Positions 43,171 through 51,414 are shown, counted from the stretch's first letter. The stretch is 64,000 bases of DNA from Serinicoccus hydrothermalis (GCF_001685415.1 NZ_CP014989.1:2542001-2606000); one strand, 5' to 3'. Translations and numbers: made by a program. The notes: generated from the sequence alone by a model not told the origin.

Positions 43171-44144
43171 GCGTGCTGGTGGTCGTGGAGCCGGACGAGA
43201 GCGGGAACGGGCTGTCGGTCGTCTCGCAGGAGACCCTGACCTTCGCGCGCCAGCTGCCGGGGGAGGGTGTCGACGCCGTCTTCGTCGGCTCCGTCGGTGA
43301 CCCCGACGAGGCGGCGCTCGCCCAGTGCCGTGAGCACGGCGTGGGCACCGTCCACGTCACCGACGACGCACGGCTGGAGCGGTATGCCGCCCGCGCCTGG
43401 GCCCAGGTCGTGGAGACGGCCGCGGAGACCGGCGGTGCGGCATACCTCGTGGCGGGCGGGACCCCGCGAGGCAACGAGGTGCTGGCCCACGTCGCGGCCG
43501 CGCGCGGCGTGCCGATGCCGTGCAACGTCGTCGCCGTCGTGCAGGACGAGCCGCTGGAGGTGGAGCGCCAGGTCGTCGGTGGTGCCGTGCTGGAGCGGGT
43601 CGCGCTGGGTGGCGGTGGTGGCCTCGCGGTCGCCTCGGTCGCCGGCCACGCCGTCGCGCCGGAGCCGGCGGGGGAGCCGGGCGAGGCGCGCGTCGAGCGG
43701 GTCGAGGCGCAGATCGGCGACTCCGACCTCGCCGCCCAGGTGGTGCGGGTCGAGGAGCGCGAGGGTGGCGACACCTCCGCGCTGACCGGCGCGGACGTCG
43801 TCGTCGGTGCCGGCCGCGGCGTGGGCGGTGCCGACCAGTTCGCCGACGTCGAGCAGCTCGCCAGCCGGCTCGGCGGGGCGGTCGGGGTGTCCCGGGTCGT
43901 CACGAGCCTCGGCTGGCGTCCGCACCACGAGCAGGTGGGGCAGACCGGCAGCCGGATCTCGCCGGACCTCTACCTCGCGTGCGGCATCAGCGGCGCCATC
44001 CAGCACTGGGCGGGTTGCAGCTCGAGCCGGACGATCATCGCGGTCAACACCGACGCCGAGGCCCCCATGGTGACCAAGGCCCGGTATGCCGTCATCGGCG
44101 ACATGCACGAGATCATCCCCGCCGTGCTCGAGGAGCTCGGCTGA
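43167..44144 (+). CDS. etfA: Electron transfer flavoprotein alpha subunit
   Basis: 325 aa. The C-terminal FAD-binding domain is clear: ADVVVGAGRGVGGADQFADVEQLASRLGGAVGVSRVVTSLGWRPHHEQVGQTG, then ISPDLYLACGISGAIQHWAGCSSSRTIIAVNTDAEAPM, the family signature. The N-terminal domain is more divergent, as usual. It ends the operon; tandem palindromic repeats (44154-44284) follow immediately and could stabilise the mRNA end or stop transcription. Confidence 0.93.
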   Translation: MSVLVVVEPDESGNGLSVVSQETLTFARQLPGEGVDAVFVGSVGDPDEAALAQCREHGVGTVHVTDDARLERYAARAWAQVVETAAETGGAAYLVAGGTPRGNEVLAHVAAARGVPMPCNVVAVVQDEPLEVERQVVGGAVLERVALGGGGGLAVASVAGHAVAPEPAGEPGEARVERVEAQIGDSDLAAQVVRVEEREGGDTSALTGADVVVGAGRGVGGADQFADVEQLASRLGGAVGVSRVVTSLGWRPHHEQVGQTGSRISPDLYLACGISGAIQHWAGCSSSRTIIAVNTDAEAPMVTKARYAVIGDMHEIIPAVLEELG

Positions 44145-44153
44145 CCCCTCCCG

Positions 44154-44211
44154 CACGTTTTCGACATCTCGAATCGTCGCCATGGCGAACAAACCAGAGG
44201 TCGAATTCGGG
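44154..44211. repeat. 58-bp palindromic intergenic repeat, copy B1
   Basis: Symmetric about 44182/44183 with central TCGCCATGGCGA (44177-44188) and outer arms CACGTTTTCGAC / GTCGAATTCGGG. Relative to copy A the outer arms are exchanged while the inner part keeps its orientation. Confidence 0.8.
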
Positions 44212-44226
44212 CAGCCCGGGGTCTCG

Positions 44227-44284
44227 CACGTTTTCGACTACTCGAATCGTCGCCATGGCGAGCAAAGCAGAGGTCGAATTCGGG
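44227..44284. repeat. 58-bp palindromic intergenic repeat, copy B2
   Basis: Second tandem copy, 73 bp after B1, symmetric about 44255/44256. The inner half (GCAAAGCAG after the central palindrome) matches copy A more closely than B1. From here to 44355 there is no gene, only GC-rich sequence before the convergent phosphotransferase gene. Confidence 0.8.
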
Positions 44285-44355
44285 CGGCGCGGGTGCCGGA
44301 GGCGACAGGCCCGGGCTCCCGCGGTGAGGGCCCCGGCGGTCGGGGTCCCCGCCCG

Positions 44356-45288
44356 TCAGGGGGCGAGCAGGTCGGCGGAGCCCAGCCAGCGCTCGCCCTC
44401 GTCGAGGTAGCCGAGCCGGTGCAGCCATACCCCGGTGCAGACCCGCTCGACGAAGGCCCAGGCGTCCACCCGGTCCGCCTCCAGCCGCAGCCGCGCGCCG
44501 ACCCGGTCCACCTGAGCCCGGTGCCAGGCCCGCACAGCCGCCGCGGGCTCGGTCCGCGCCAGCGCCTCCAGCTCGGCCATGAGGTCGCGCAGCGCCACGC
44601 CGGCGTCGTACTCCCGCTCGCAGAGGAAGCCGTCGGGGTCGATGAAGGCGTACCCCGAGCCCGGCCGCTGCAGCACGTTGAGGCTGTGCGCGTCGCCGTG
44701 CACGACGACCCGGTCGGTCGAAGGATCGGCGACCAGGTCGCGCGCGAGGGTGGCGGCGTGGTCGAAGGCGCGGGTATGCCCGTCCACCCACCCGCCCTCG
44801 GCGACCTCGGTCTCGACGATGGCGAGCAGCTGGCTGGCCTTCTCGCCGAGCTGCTCGTCGTGCGCGACCGACAGCGGCAGCTCCCAGGCGGGCTCCAGCA
44901 GCCCGACGAGGACCTCGACCTGCGCGAGGCCGTCGGGGACGGTGCGGGCGAGGGAGGGCCCGAGCCGTTCGAGGAGCGCCGAGCCGATCTCCTCGGCGTG
45001 GTCGAGCACCCGGCAGTAGCCGCGCCCGTCGGCGGCGGCCATCACCCGCACCTGCTGGCCGAGGTCGGTGCCGGCGTCGTCGAACTTCACGGCGGCGGGC
45101 AGGTCGCCCCGCCGCACCTCCAACACCGGCAGCCCGACCCCGTCGAGGTGCGCCTGCTCGATGACCAGGCCCCACCGGTCCACGGTGCGGGCCAGCACGT
45201 CGGGGAAGGCGTCGAGGAGGGGAGCGGCCCAGTCCTGGTCGGCCCAGGGTCGGGCACGGGCGAGCGCCACCACCTCCGACTGCTCCAC
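44356..45288 (-). CDS. Aminoglycoside phosphotransferase-family kinase-like protein
   Basis: A 310-aa protein of the APH/choline-kinase-like fold. The catalytic loop is VVVHGDAHSLNVLQR (Brenner motif HGDxxxxN) and the Mg-binding segment is YAFIDPDGFLCEREYD, with Asp where DxD is expected. The N-terminal half, including AAVKFDDAGTDLGQQVRVMAAADGRGYCRVLDH, forms the nucleotide-binding lobe. Substrates of such proteins range from aminoglycosides to homoserine and sugars; resistance is not implied. The GTG at 45288 is chosen by fit to the fold; the frame extends upstream over the neighbouring promoter region. Confidence 0.8.
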   Translation of the reverse strand: MEQSEVVALARARPWADQDWAAPLLDAFPDVLARTVDRWGLVIEQAHLDGVGLPVLEVRRGDLPAAVKFDDAGTDLGQQVRVMAAADGRGYCRVLDHAEEIGSALLERLGPSLARTVPDGLAQVEVLVGLLEPAWELPLSVAHDEQLGEKASQLLAIVETEVAEGGWVDGHTRAFDHAATLARDLVADPSTDRVVVHGDAHSLNVLQRPGSGYAFIDPDGFLCEREYDAGVALRDLMAELEALARTEPAAAVRAWHRAQVDRVGARLRLEADRVDAWAFVERVCTGVWLHRLGYLDEGERWLGSADLLAP

Positions 45289-45311
45289 GCCTCGATCGTG
45301 CCAGACGCCGC

Positions 45312-45321
45312 ACCTTAGACT
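45312..45321. promoter_or_regulatory. Overlapping divergent -10 boxes
   Basis: TAGACT on the plus strand (45316-45321) lies 7 nt before GTG 45329. On the minus strand TAAGGT (45312-45317) precedes the phosphotransferase gene by 23 nt. The two boxes share TA, so the divergent promoters probably exclude each other. Confidence 0.5.
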
Positions 45322-45328
45322 CCCGGGT

Positions 45329-47191
45329 GTGCCTCTCCCCGCCCGCCGCGCTCGACCGCGCCCGCTCGCGCGCCTGCGCGCGACGGCGGCGACGCTGCTG
45401 GCCGGGGCGCTGCTGCTGGCCGGGGGACCTGCGAGCGCGCTGACCGGCGACGAGGACGACCTCGGCGCCCGCGCCCTGCGGGAGGACGGCTGGAGCGAGC
45501 CCCACGCGGACCTCGAGGACGTCACGCGCAGCGGGCCGGTGGTCCCGACGAGCCCGCCGATCACCAACGTCACGCAGATGACGCCGTCCTACTACGCGGA
45601 CGGCTGCCACGTCTTCCGCAGCGGCACCACGGTGCTGCCGGGCTGCGTCTACGGCGACGTCGACAGCGAGGTCGAGGTGGCGGTCCTCGGGTCCTCGAAG
45701 GTCGGGCAGTACTTCCCGGCGCTCGAGGAGATCGCGCTGCGCGAGGGCTGGCGGCTGCGGATGTACACCAAGCTCGCCTGCTCCTTCACCGACGAGCCGG
45801 AGCCGACCTACCCCGAGTGCGACGCCTACAAGGCCGACCTGCGCGAGCACCTGGCGGAGCACCCGCCGGACCTCGTCATCACCGGGGGGATGCGCCAGGA
45901 CGTCGCCGACGGCTACACGCGCACCTGGACCTGGCTGCGCGGGCTGGGTGTCGAGGAGGTCGTGGCGCTCTGGGACTCGCCCGGTCCCACCGGCGGCAAC
46001 CCCGCCGCCTGCGTCGCCCAGGCGATCGAGGAGGGCGAGAGCCTGAGCTCGTGCGCGGTCTGGCTGCTGGACCAGCACAGCGGCAACCCCTCGATGCGCG
46101 AGGCCGCGGCCCAGGTGCACGGGGCCTCCTTCGTCGACCTCCGCGACTGGGTATGCCCCAGCACCCACCTCGATCCCCGGTGCCCCGCCGTCGTCGGGCG
46201 CGCCCAGCTCTACGGCAGCGGCTCGCACCTCGTCCCCTCCTACACCGCCACCCTGACCGACCCCCTCCACCAGCGGCTGCACGAGGCCGGGATCGCGGCA
46301 TACCGTCCCTCGGTGGACCGGGTCGGGGGCGCGGACCGGTATGCCACCGCCGCGCTGCTCGCGCGCGACGCCGCGCCCGGTGGCCGGGTCTTCCTCACCA
46401 GCGGCGCCGACTTCCCGGACGCGCTCGCCGCGGCGGCCAAGGCGGGCGCCCAGGACGAGGTCGTGCTGCTGACCCGTGGGGCGTCGCTGCCGTCGGTGAC
46501 CCGCGAGGCCCTCCTCGAGCTCGAGCCCTCCCAGGTGCTCGTCGTCGGTGGCGAGGAGGCCGTGCCGCAGAGCGTTCTCGAGGAGGTCGCCGAGCTGGCG
46601 CCGGCGGAGCGGGTCGCCGGGAGCGGCCGCTACGAGACGGCCGCGGCGCTCGCGGAGGTGGCGCCGGTCGTGCGCGGCGAGGTGGTCTACGTCGCGACCG
46701 GCGAGGCCTTCCCGGACGCGCTCGCCGCTGCCGCGCAGGCCGGTCAGGCGTCGGCGCCGATCCTGCTCGTGCGCCACGACGAGGTGCCGGTGGCCACCGA
46801 GTACGCGCTGGACGCGCTCGACCCGGAGCGGGTGGTCGTCGTCGGCGGCGAGGCTGCCATCTCGGGGGACGTCCTCGAGGACCTGCGGCGGCTCGCTCCC
46901 GATGTGGGACGCGTCGGCGGGTCGGACCGGTATGCCACGGCGGCACTGCTCGCCGACGGCGCGCAGGAGGTGCTGCACGTGGGCTCGGGACTGTCCTTCG
47001 CCGACGCCCTCGCCGCGGCGCCGGTCGCGGCCGCGGCGGACGGGGCCGTGCTGCTCACCGAGGCGGATCGGGTGCCGGCGGCGACCAGCCAGGCGTTGCA
47101 ACGGCTCGCGCCGGAGCGGGTCGTGCTCACCGGGGGAGCCGGCGTGGTCGGCGAGGACGTGCGGCGGGCGTTGCTGCGGCTCGCCTCCTGA
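45329..47191 (+). CDS. Secreted SGNH-like protein with three cell-wall-binding repeats (CWB2)
   Basis: 620 aa. A signal peptide is visible (ARRARPRPLARLRATAATLLAGALLLAGGPASA). Residues ~100-330 resemble the SGNH hydrolase-like domain found on OafA acyltransferases: VEVAVLGSSKVGQYFPALEEIA (Ser in the GSS motif), DLVITGGMRQD, and a late DLRDWVCP-type segment. Residues ~330-620 hold three CWB2 repeats, each opening with RVGGADRYATAALLA, RVAGSGRYETAAALA or RVGGSDRYATAALLA. It is probably anchored to the wall and may modify or bind a surface polysaccharide. A TAGACT -10 box 7 nt before GTG 45329 decides the start. Confidence 0.85.
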   Translation: MPLPARRARPRPLARLRATAATLLAGALLLAGGPASALTGDEDDLGARALREDGWSEPHADLEDVTRSGPVVPTSPPITNVTQMTPSYYADGCHVFRSGTTVLPGCVYGDVDSEVEVAVLGSSKVGQYFPALEEIALREGWRLRMYTKLACSFTDEPEPTYPECDAYKADLREHLAEHPPDLVITGGMRQDVADGYTRTWTWLRGLGVEEVVALWDSPGPTGGNPAACVAQAIEEGESLSSCAVWLLDQHSGNPSMREAAAQVHGASFVDLRDWVCPSTHLDPRCPAVVGRAQLYGSGSHLVPSYTATLTDPLHQRLHEAGIAAYRPSVDRVGGADRYATAALLARDAAPGGRVFLTSGADFPDALAAAAKAGAQDEVVLLTRGASLPSVTREALLELEPSQVLVVGGEEAVPQSVLEEVAELAPAERVAGSGRYETAAALAEVAPVVRGEVVYVATGEAFPDALAAAAQAGQASAPILLVRHDEVPVATEYALDALDPERVVVVGGEAAISGDVLEDLRRLAPDVGRVGGSDRYATAALLADGAQEVLHVGSGLSFADALAAAPVAAAADGAVLLTEADRVPAATSQALQRLAPERVVLTGGAGVVGEDVRRALLRLAS

Positions 47192-47203
47192 GGGTCGGGG
47201 CTC

Positions 47204-47227
47204 GGCCGGGACGACCAGCCCCCGGCC
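47204..47227. terminator. Hairpin between convergent genes
   Basis: Arms GGCCGGG (47204-47210) and CCCGGCC (47221-47227) with a 10-nt loop, directly abutting the stop codon of the E2 gene. Confidence 0.5.
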
Positions 47228-48613
47228 TCAGAGGTCGGCGAGCAGGGCCGCCGGCTGCTCCACGCAGTCGGCGACGAGGCGCAGGAACCCGCCCGCCGTC
47301 CCGCCGTCACACACGCGGTGGTCGAAGGTGAAGGACAGCTGCGTCACCTTGCGCAGCTTCACCTTGCCCCGGTGCGCCCACGGCTTGTCGACGATCCGGC
47401 CGACGCCCAGCATCGCGGCCTCGGGGTGGTTGATGATCGGCGTGGAGCCGTCGACACCGAAGACCCCGTAGTTGTTGAGCGTGAACGTGCCTCCGGTCAG
47501 CTCGGCGGGGGAGAGCTTGCCGTCCCGGGCGCGGACCGTGAGCTCGCGCAGCACGGCGGCCAGCTCGGTGGTCGTCATCGCGTCGGCACCGTGCACGACC
47601 GGCACCACGAGCCCGCGCGGGCTCTGCGCCGCGAAGCCGAGGTTGACCGCGCCGTGGTGGACGATCTCGCCGGCCTCGGTGTCGACCGAGGAGTTGAGGG
47701 CGGGGTAGGCTCGCAGCCCGGCCACGGTGATCCGGGCCAGCAGCGGCAGCACGCCGATGCCCGCGTCGGGCCGGGCCGCCTTGAGCGCGTCCTTGGCCTT
47801 CATGAGCCGGGTGGCGTCGACGTCGACCCAGGTCGTGGCGTCGGGGATCTCGCGGCGCGAGGTCGAGAGCCGCTCCACCATGAGCCGCTGCACACCCTGG
47901 ATCGGGATGCGCCGCTCCTCGCCGCCTGCCGACCTGCCCTCCTCCCGACCGGACAGGCCTTCCGTCCGCCCCTTCTGCCGCGACACATCGGGCGTTCGGT
48001 CGCCCGCGGAGGCGAGGTATGCCGTGAGGTCGGCCTTGCGGACCACGCCGGTCGGGCCGGGGGGCACGTCCGCGACGTCGACGCCCTCGTCGGCGGCGAG
48101 CCGGCGGACCAGCGGGGAGATCACGCGCACGGCCACTGGTGTGTCCGATCCGGCGCGGACGGAAGGGGTGTCCGGTCGTGCCGAGGCCGTCGCGCGACGG
48201 CGGCGGCCGCCCGGGCGGGAGCGCCGGGCGGGCTCCTCGCCCGCGCCGTAGCCGATGAGCGGCCGCTCGGGCTCGTCCTCGGGCAGCTCGGCCCCGGCGC
48301 GCTCCTCCTCGCGGTACTGCTCGCCCCCGGCACCCGCCGTGCCGTCCGTCACCGCCACACCGGGTCCGGCGACGACGTCGCCGCCGATGGTGATGAGCGG
48401 CTCGCCGACGGGCAGCACCTGGCCGGCCTCGGCGTGCACCTGCGCGACGGTGCCGGCATACGGGCACGGCACGGACACCGCGGCCTTGGCCGTCTCGACG
48501 GTGACGACCTCCTGGTCGACGACGACCTCGTCACCCGCGGCCACGTGCCACTCGACGATCTCGGCCTCGGTCAGCCCCTCGCCCAGGTCGGGCAGCCGGA
48601 AGACCTGCGTCAT
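47228..48613 (-). CDS. bkdC: Dihydrolipoyl acyltransferase (E2), branched-chain 2-oxoacid dehydrogenase type
   Basis: 461 aa: one lipoyl domain with the modified Lys in VETAKAAVSVPCPYAG (residues ~40-55), a peripheral subunit-binding domain (SPLVRRLAADEGVDVADVPPGPTGVVRKADL) and the acyltransferase domain with active site FDHRVCDGGTAGGFL. Both inter-domain linkers contain peptides encoded by arms of the palindromic repeat also found in hutF: PDTPSVRAG before the binding domain and RTEGLSGREEG after it. ATG overlaps the E1 beta stop (ATGA). No E3 gene is present; complexes usually borrow the common lipoamide dehydrogenase. Confidence 0.9.
   Translation of the reverse strand: MTQVFRLPDLGEGLTEAEIVEWHVAAGDEVVVDQEVVTVETAKAAVSVPCPYAGTVAQVHAEAGQVLPVGEPLITIGGDVVAGPGVAVTDGTAGAGGEQYREEERAGAELPEDEPERPLIGYGAGEEPARRSRPGGRRRRATASARPDTPSVRAGSDTPVAVRVISPLVRRLAADEGVDVADVPPGPTGVVRKADLTAYLASAGDRTPDVSRQKGRTEGLSGREEGRSAGGEERRIPIQGVQRLMVERLSTSRREIPDATTWVDVDATRLMKAKDALKAARPDAGIGVLPLLARITVAGLRAYPALNSSVDTEAGEIVHHGAVNLGFAAQSPRGLVVPVVHGADAMTTTELAAVLRELTVRARDGKLSPAELTGGTFTLNNYGVFGVDGSTPIINHPEAAMLGVGRIVDKPWAHRGKVKLRKVTQLSFTFDHRVCDGGTAGGFLRLVADCVEQPAALLADL
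47944..47969. repeat. Palindromic-repeat arm in E2 linker (C-terminal side)
   Basis: 26 nt, identical at 24 positions to the left arm of the hutF palindrome (11070-11095); the gene reads it on the opposite strand as RTEGLSGRE. Confidence 0.75.
48155..48180. repeat. Palindromic-repeat arm in E2 linker (N-terminal side)
   Basis: 26 nt, identical at 25 positions to the right arm of the hutF palindrome (11102-11127). A decayed partner, GTGTGTCCGATCC, precedes it at about 48140. The gene reads it as RPDTPSVRAG. Confidence 0.78.
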
Positions 48614-49635
48614 GCCGACACCTCCGCCGGGGTATGCGTGTGGTCCGGCTCGTCGTCCCACTGCAGCCGGGCGATGGTGTCGAGGATGCGGTCCACCCCG
48701 GGCAGGTGCGTGTGCTCCAGCTTGGGCGGCGGGTAGGGGATGTCCAGCCCGCTGACCCGCAGCACCGGCGCGGCCAGGGAGTGGAAGCAGCGTTCCTGCA
48801 CGCGGGCGGCGATCTCGGCGCCCATCCCCGCGAAGCTCTGCGCCTCGGCGAGCACGACGGCCCGGCCGGTCTTGCGCACCGAGGCCTCGACGGTGGCGTC
48901 GTCGAAGGGCACGAGCGAGCGCAGGTCGATCACCTCGACGTCCCAGTCCTCCTCGGCCGCGGCGACCTCGGCCGCTTTGAGCGCGGACGGCAGCTGCGGT
49001 CCGTAGGTGATGAGCGTGACGTCGGCCCCCTCGCGCCGCACCGCGGCCTGCCCGATCGGCTCGGTGCTCGTGGGCAGCTCGAGGTCGGCCTTGGTGTAGT
49101 ACTGGCTCTTCGGCTCCATGAAGACGACCGGGTCGTCGGAGGCGATGGACTCGCGCAGCAGCGAGTAGGCGTCGGCCGGCGTCGCGGGGGTGACGACGTG
49201 CAGCCCCGGGGTGTGGACGTAGTAGCCCTCGGAGGAGTCGCAGTGGTGCTCGACGCCGCCGATGCCCCCGGCATACGGGATCCGGATGACCAGCGGCATC
49301 GGCAGCGCGCCGCGGGTCCGGTTGCGCATCTTGGCGATGTGCGAGGTGACCTGCTCGAAGGCGGGGTAGCCGAAGGCGTCGAACTGCATCTCGACGACCG
49401 GGCGGAAGCCCTGCATCGCCAGCCCGACGGCGAAGCCGGCGATCCCGGCCTCGGCGAGCGGGGTGTCGATGCACCGGTCCTCGCCGAAATCCCTGGTCAG
49501 CCCGTCGGTGATGCGGAAGACGCCGCCGAGCGCGCCGACGTCCTCGCCCATGACGAGCACGTCGTCGTCCTCGGTCAGCGCGTCGCGCAGCGCGGTGTTG
49601 AGCGCCTTGGCGTAGGTGATCTTGCTCGTCGACAT
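48610..49635 (-). CDS. bkdB: 2-oxoacid dehydrogenase E1 beta subunit
   Basis: 341 aa transketolase-like subunit. It begins STSKITYAKALNTALRDALTEDDDVLVMGEDVG, has the cation-binding block GALPMPLVIRIPYAGGIGGVEHHCDSSEGYYVH, and the C-terminal transketolase_C domain with AVVLAEAQSFAGMGAEIAARVQE. With the E1 alpha subunit it decarboxylates branched-chain 2-oxoacids using thiamine diphosphate. One-base overlap with the E1 alpha stop and ATGA overlap with E2 make translation coupled. Confidence 0.92.
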   Translation of the reverse strand: MSTSKITYAKALNTALRDALTEDDDVLVMGEDVGALGGVFRITDGLTRDFGEDRCIDTPLAEAGIAGFAVGLAMQGFRPVVEMQFDAFGYPAFEQVTSHIAKMRNRTRGALPMPLVIRIPYAGGIGGVEHHCDSSEGYYVHTPGLHVVTPATPADAYSLLRESIASDDPVVFMEPKSQYYTKADLELPTSTEPIGQAAVRREGADVTLITYGPQLPSALKAAEVAAAEEDWDVEVIDLRSLVPFDDATVEASVRKTGRAVVLAEAQSFAGMGAEIAARVQERCFHSLAAPVLRVSGLDIPYPPPKLEHTHLPGVDRILDTIARLQWDDEPDHTHTPAEVSA

Positions 49636-50774
49636 CACTGCGCGTCCTTCTCGTCGTTGCTTCCGTGCGCCGCCGTCGCGGTGCCCGCCAGCTCGGCGCG
49701 CACCAGCTCGCGCTGCTCGCGCAGCTGCGGCGTGGGCTCGGCATACACGTGGTCGAAGAGCTCCAGCGGCTCCACGATGCTCTCGGCGTTCATGCGCGTC
49801 CGCAGGTCGGCGGCCATGGCCTCGGCCTCGGCGCGGACCTCCTCGATCCGCGCGTCGTCGAGGTGCCCCTGCTCCACGAGGTATGCCTGGAGCCGGACGA
49901 TCGGGTCCTGCCCGGTCCACCCGTCGACCTCGTCCTTGGTGCGGTAGCGGGTGGCGTCGTCGGCGTTGGTGTGCGCCTCCATGCGGTAGGTGTGCGCCTC
50001 GACGAGCACCGGGCCGTGGCCGGCGCGGGCGTGGGCATACGCCTCGCGCATGACCGCGAGCACCGCGGCCGGGTCGTTGCCGTCGACCTGCTCGCTGCGC
50101 ACGCCGTAGCCGACCCCCTTGTAGGCGAGGGCGGGCGCCTTGGTCTGCTTCGCGAGCGGGACGGAGATGGCGTACTTGTTGTTCTGCACGAGGAAGACCG
50201 CGGGGGCCTCGAAGACGGCGGCGAAGTTGAGGCCCTCGTGGAAGTCGCCCTCGCTCGTGGCGCCGTCGCCGATGAGGCAGAGCGCCAGCGCGTCGGTGCC
50301 GCGGCGGGCCAGGCCGTGGGCGGCGCCGGCGGCGTGCACCGCCTGGGTGGCGAGCGGCGTGCACTGCGGGGCGGTGCGGGTGGCCTGCGGGTCGTAGCCG
50401 CAGTGCCAGTCGCCGCGCAGGAGCGTCAGCACCTCCATCGGGTCGATGCCGTGGGTGACCAAGGACATCGAGTCGCGGTAGGTGGGGAAGAGCCAGTCCC
50501 CCTCGGCCAGCGCGAGCACCGGCGCGACCTGGCAGGCGTCCTGGCCGCGCGAGCTCGGGTAGACCGCGAGGCGCCCCTGCTTCGTCAGCGCGGTGGCCTG
50601 CGTGTCGAAGCGGCGGCCGACGACCATGGCGCGCCAGACCGCGAGGAGGTCCTCGGGGTTGGGCATCGCGTAGCCGCGCTCGCGGGCCTGCTCGCTCGGC
50701 TCCACGGCGGTGCCGTCGGCGGCGATCAGCTGCACCGGCTCGGGGCAGGGAAGCAGGTCGGTGATCTCACTCAT
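49635..50774 (-). CDS. bkdA: 2-oxoacid dehydrogenase E1 alpha subunit
   Basis: 379 aa. The thiamine-diphosphate motif is ALCLIGDGATSEGDFHEGLNFAAVFEAPAVFLVQNNKYAISVP (GDG...NN), preceded by YPSSRGQDACQVAPVLALAEGDWLFPTYRD. The phosphorylation-loop-like YRMEAHTNADDATRYR segment follows. The branched-chain type is supported by the SRGQ and YAISVP variants and by the divergent Lrp-family regulator, the common arrangement of bkd operons; a pyruvate-specific enzyme cannot be excluded. Start ATG 50774 with GAGTCCTCGGG... upstream and no strong ribosome-binding site. Confidence 0.9.
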   Translation of the reverse strand: MSEITDLLPCPEPVQLIAADGTAVEPSEQARERGYAMPNPEDLLAVWRAMVVGRRFDTQATALTKQGRLAVYPSSRGQDACQVAPVLALAEGDWLFPTYRDSMSLVTHGIDPMEVLTLLRGDWHCGYDPQATRTAPQCTPLATQAVHAAGAAHGLARRGTDALALCLIGDGATSEGDFHEGLNFAAVFEAPAVFLVQNNKYAISVPLAKQTKAPALAYKGVGYGVRSEQVDGNDPAAVLAVMREAYAHARAGHGPVLVEAHTYRMEAHTNADDATRYRTKDEVDGWTGQDPIVRLQAYLVEQGHLDDARIEEVRAEAEAMAADLRTRMNAESIVEPLELFDHVYAEPTPQLREQRELVRAELAGTATAAHGSNDEKDAQ

Positions 50775-50871
50775 CGTCGAGTCCTCGGGTCTCACGGTTG
50801 GACGTCTGTCGCCCATCTTCCCGCGTGGGTGCACAGGCGGACCACTCCTGCGCCTGAGTCCAGACATATGG

Positions 50872-50877
50872 CACGAT
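50872..50877 (+). promoter_or_regulatory. -10 box of leaderless promoter
   Basis: CACGAT, 6 nt before ATG 50884; weaker than the others because the first base is C. The 109-nt divergent gap (50775-50883) probably also holds the Lrp site for the bkd operon. Confidence 0.4.
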
Positions 50878-50883
50878 CGAGGT

Positions 50884-51378
50884 ATGTCTGAGGACCGATC
50901 GTCCGGTGACCGGCCCGGCGGTGCGCGGCCGGCCGGACAGGTGGCGGCGGACCTGGACGACACCGACCGCGCGATCGTCGCCGAGCTGCGTCGGGACGGC
51001 CGGCTGTCCGTGCGCGCGCTCGCCGAACGGGTCCACATCAGCCGGGCGACGGCATACACCCGGCTGGAGCGGTTGCACCGGGACAAGGTGATCACCGGGT
51101 ATGCCGCGCAGGTCGACCCCGACAAGCTCGGCCTGGCGACCGCGGCCTACGTGTCGGTCTCGATCGAGCAGGGGAGCTGGCGGGAGGTGCTCGACGCCCT
51201 CGAGGTGCTGCCGGGGGTGGAGCGGGTGGCGCTCGTGGGGGCGGAGTTCGACATGCTCGTGGAGGTGCGGGCACGCGACAACCACGAGCTGCGCGACGTC
51301 GTGCTCGGGCGGATCCAGGGGGTGCCGGGGGTCCGCGCCACCCGGACCTGGCTGATCTTCGAGGAGTGGGAGCGCTGA
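50884..51378 (+). CDS. Lrp/AsnC-family regulator, probable BkdR
   Basis: A 164-aa regulator: N-terminal HTH DDTDRAIVAELRRDGRLSVRALAERVHISRATAYTRLERLHRDKVITGY and a C-terminal RAM ligand-binding domain (TAAYVSVSIEQGSWREVLDAL, ERVALVGAEFDMLVEVRARDNHELRDVVL, GVRATRTWLIF). Divergent orientation to bkdABC suggests that it senses branched-chain amino acids or their oxoacids and controls that operon. The first 20 residues are a flexible Gly/Ala/Pro-rich extension. Confidence 0.88.
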   Translation: MSEDRSSGDRPGGARPAGQVAADLDDTDRAIVAELRRDGRLSVRALAERVHISRATAYTRLERLHRDKVITGYAAQVDPDKLGLATAAYVSVSIEQGSWREVLDALEVLPGVERVALVGAEFDMLVEVRARDNHELRDVVLGRIQGVPGVRATRTWLIFEEWER

Positions 51379-51414
51379 CCGCCGCCCCCACCGTGGTCAC
51401 TTCCCGGGCAGGGC

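Noticed and set aside
44356-45288. Aminoglycoside resistance gene
   Set aside because: The fold is shared by many metabolic kinases and nothing in sequence or context points to an antibiotic substrate.
43970-47101. Long minus-strand frame opposite the phosphotransferase and the secreted SGNH/CWB2 protein
   Set aside because: Composition is repetitive and basic; the signal peptide and CWB2 repeats on the plus strand are decisive.
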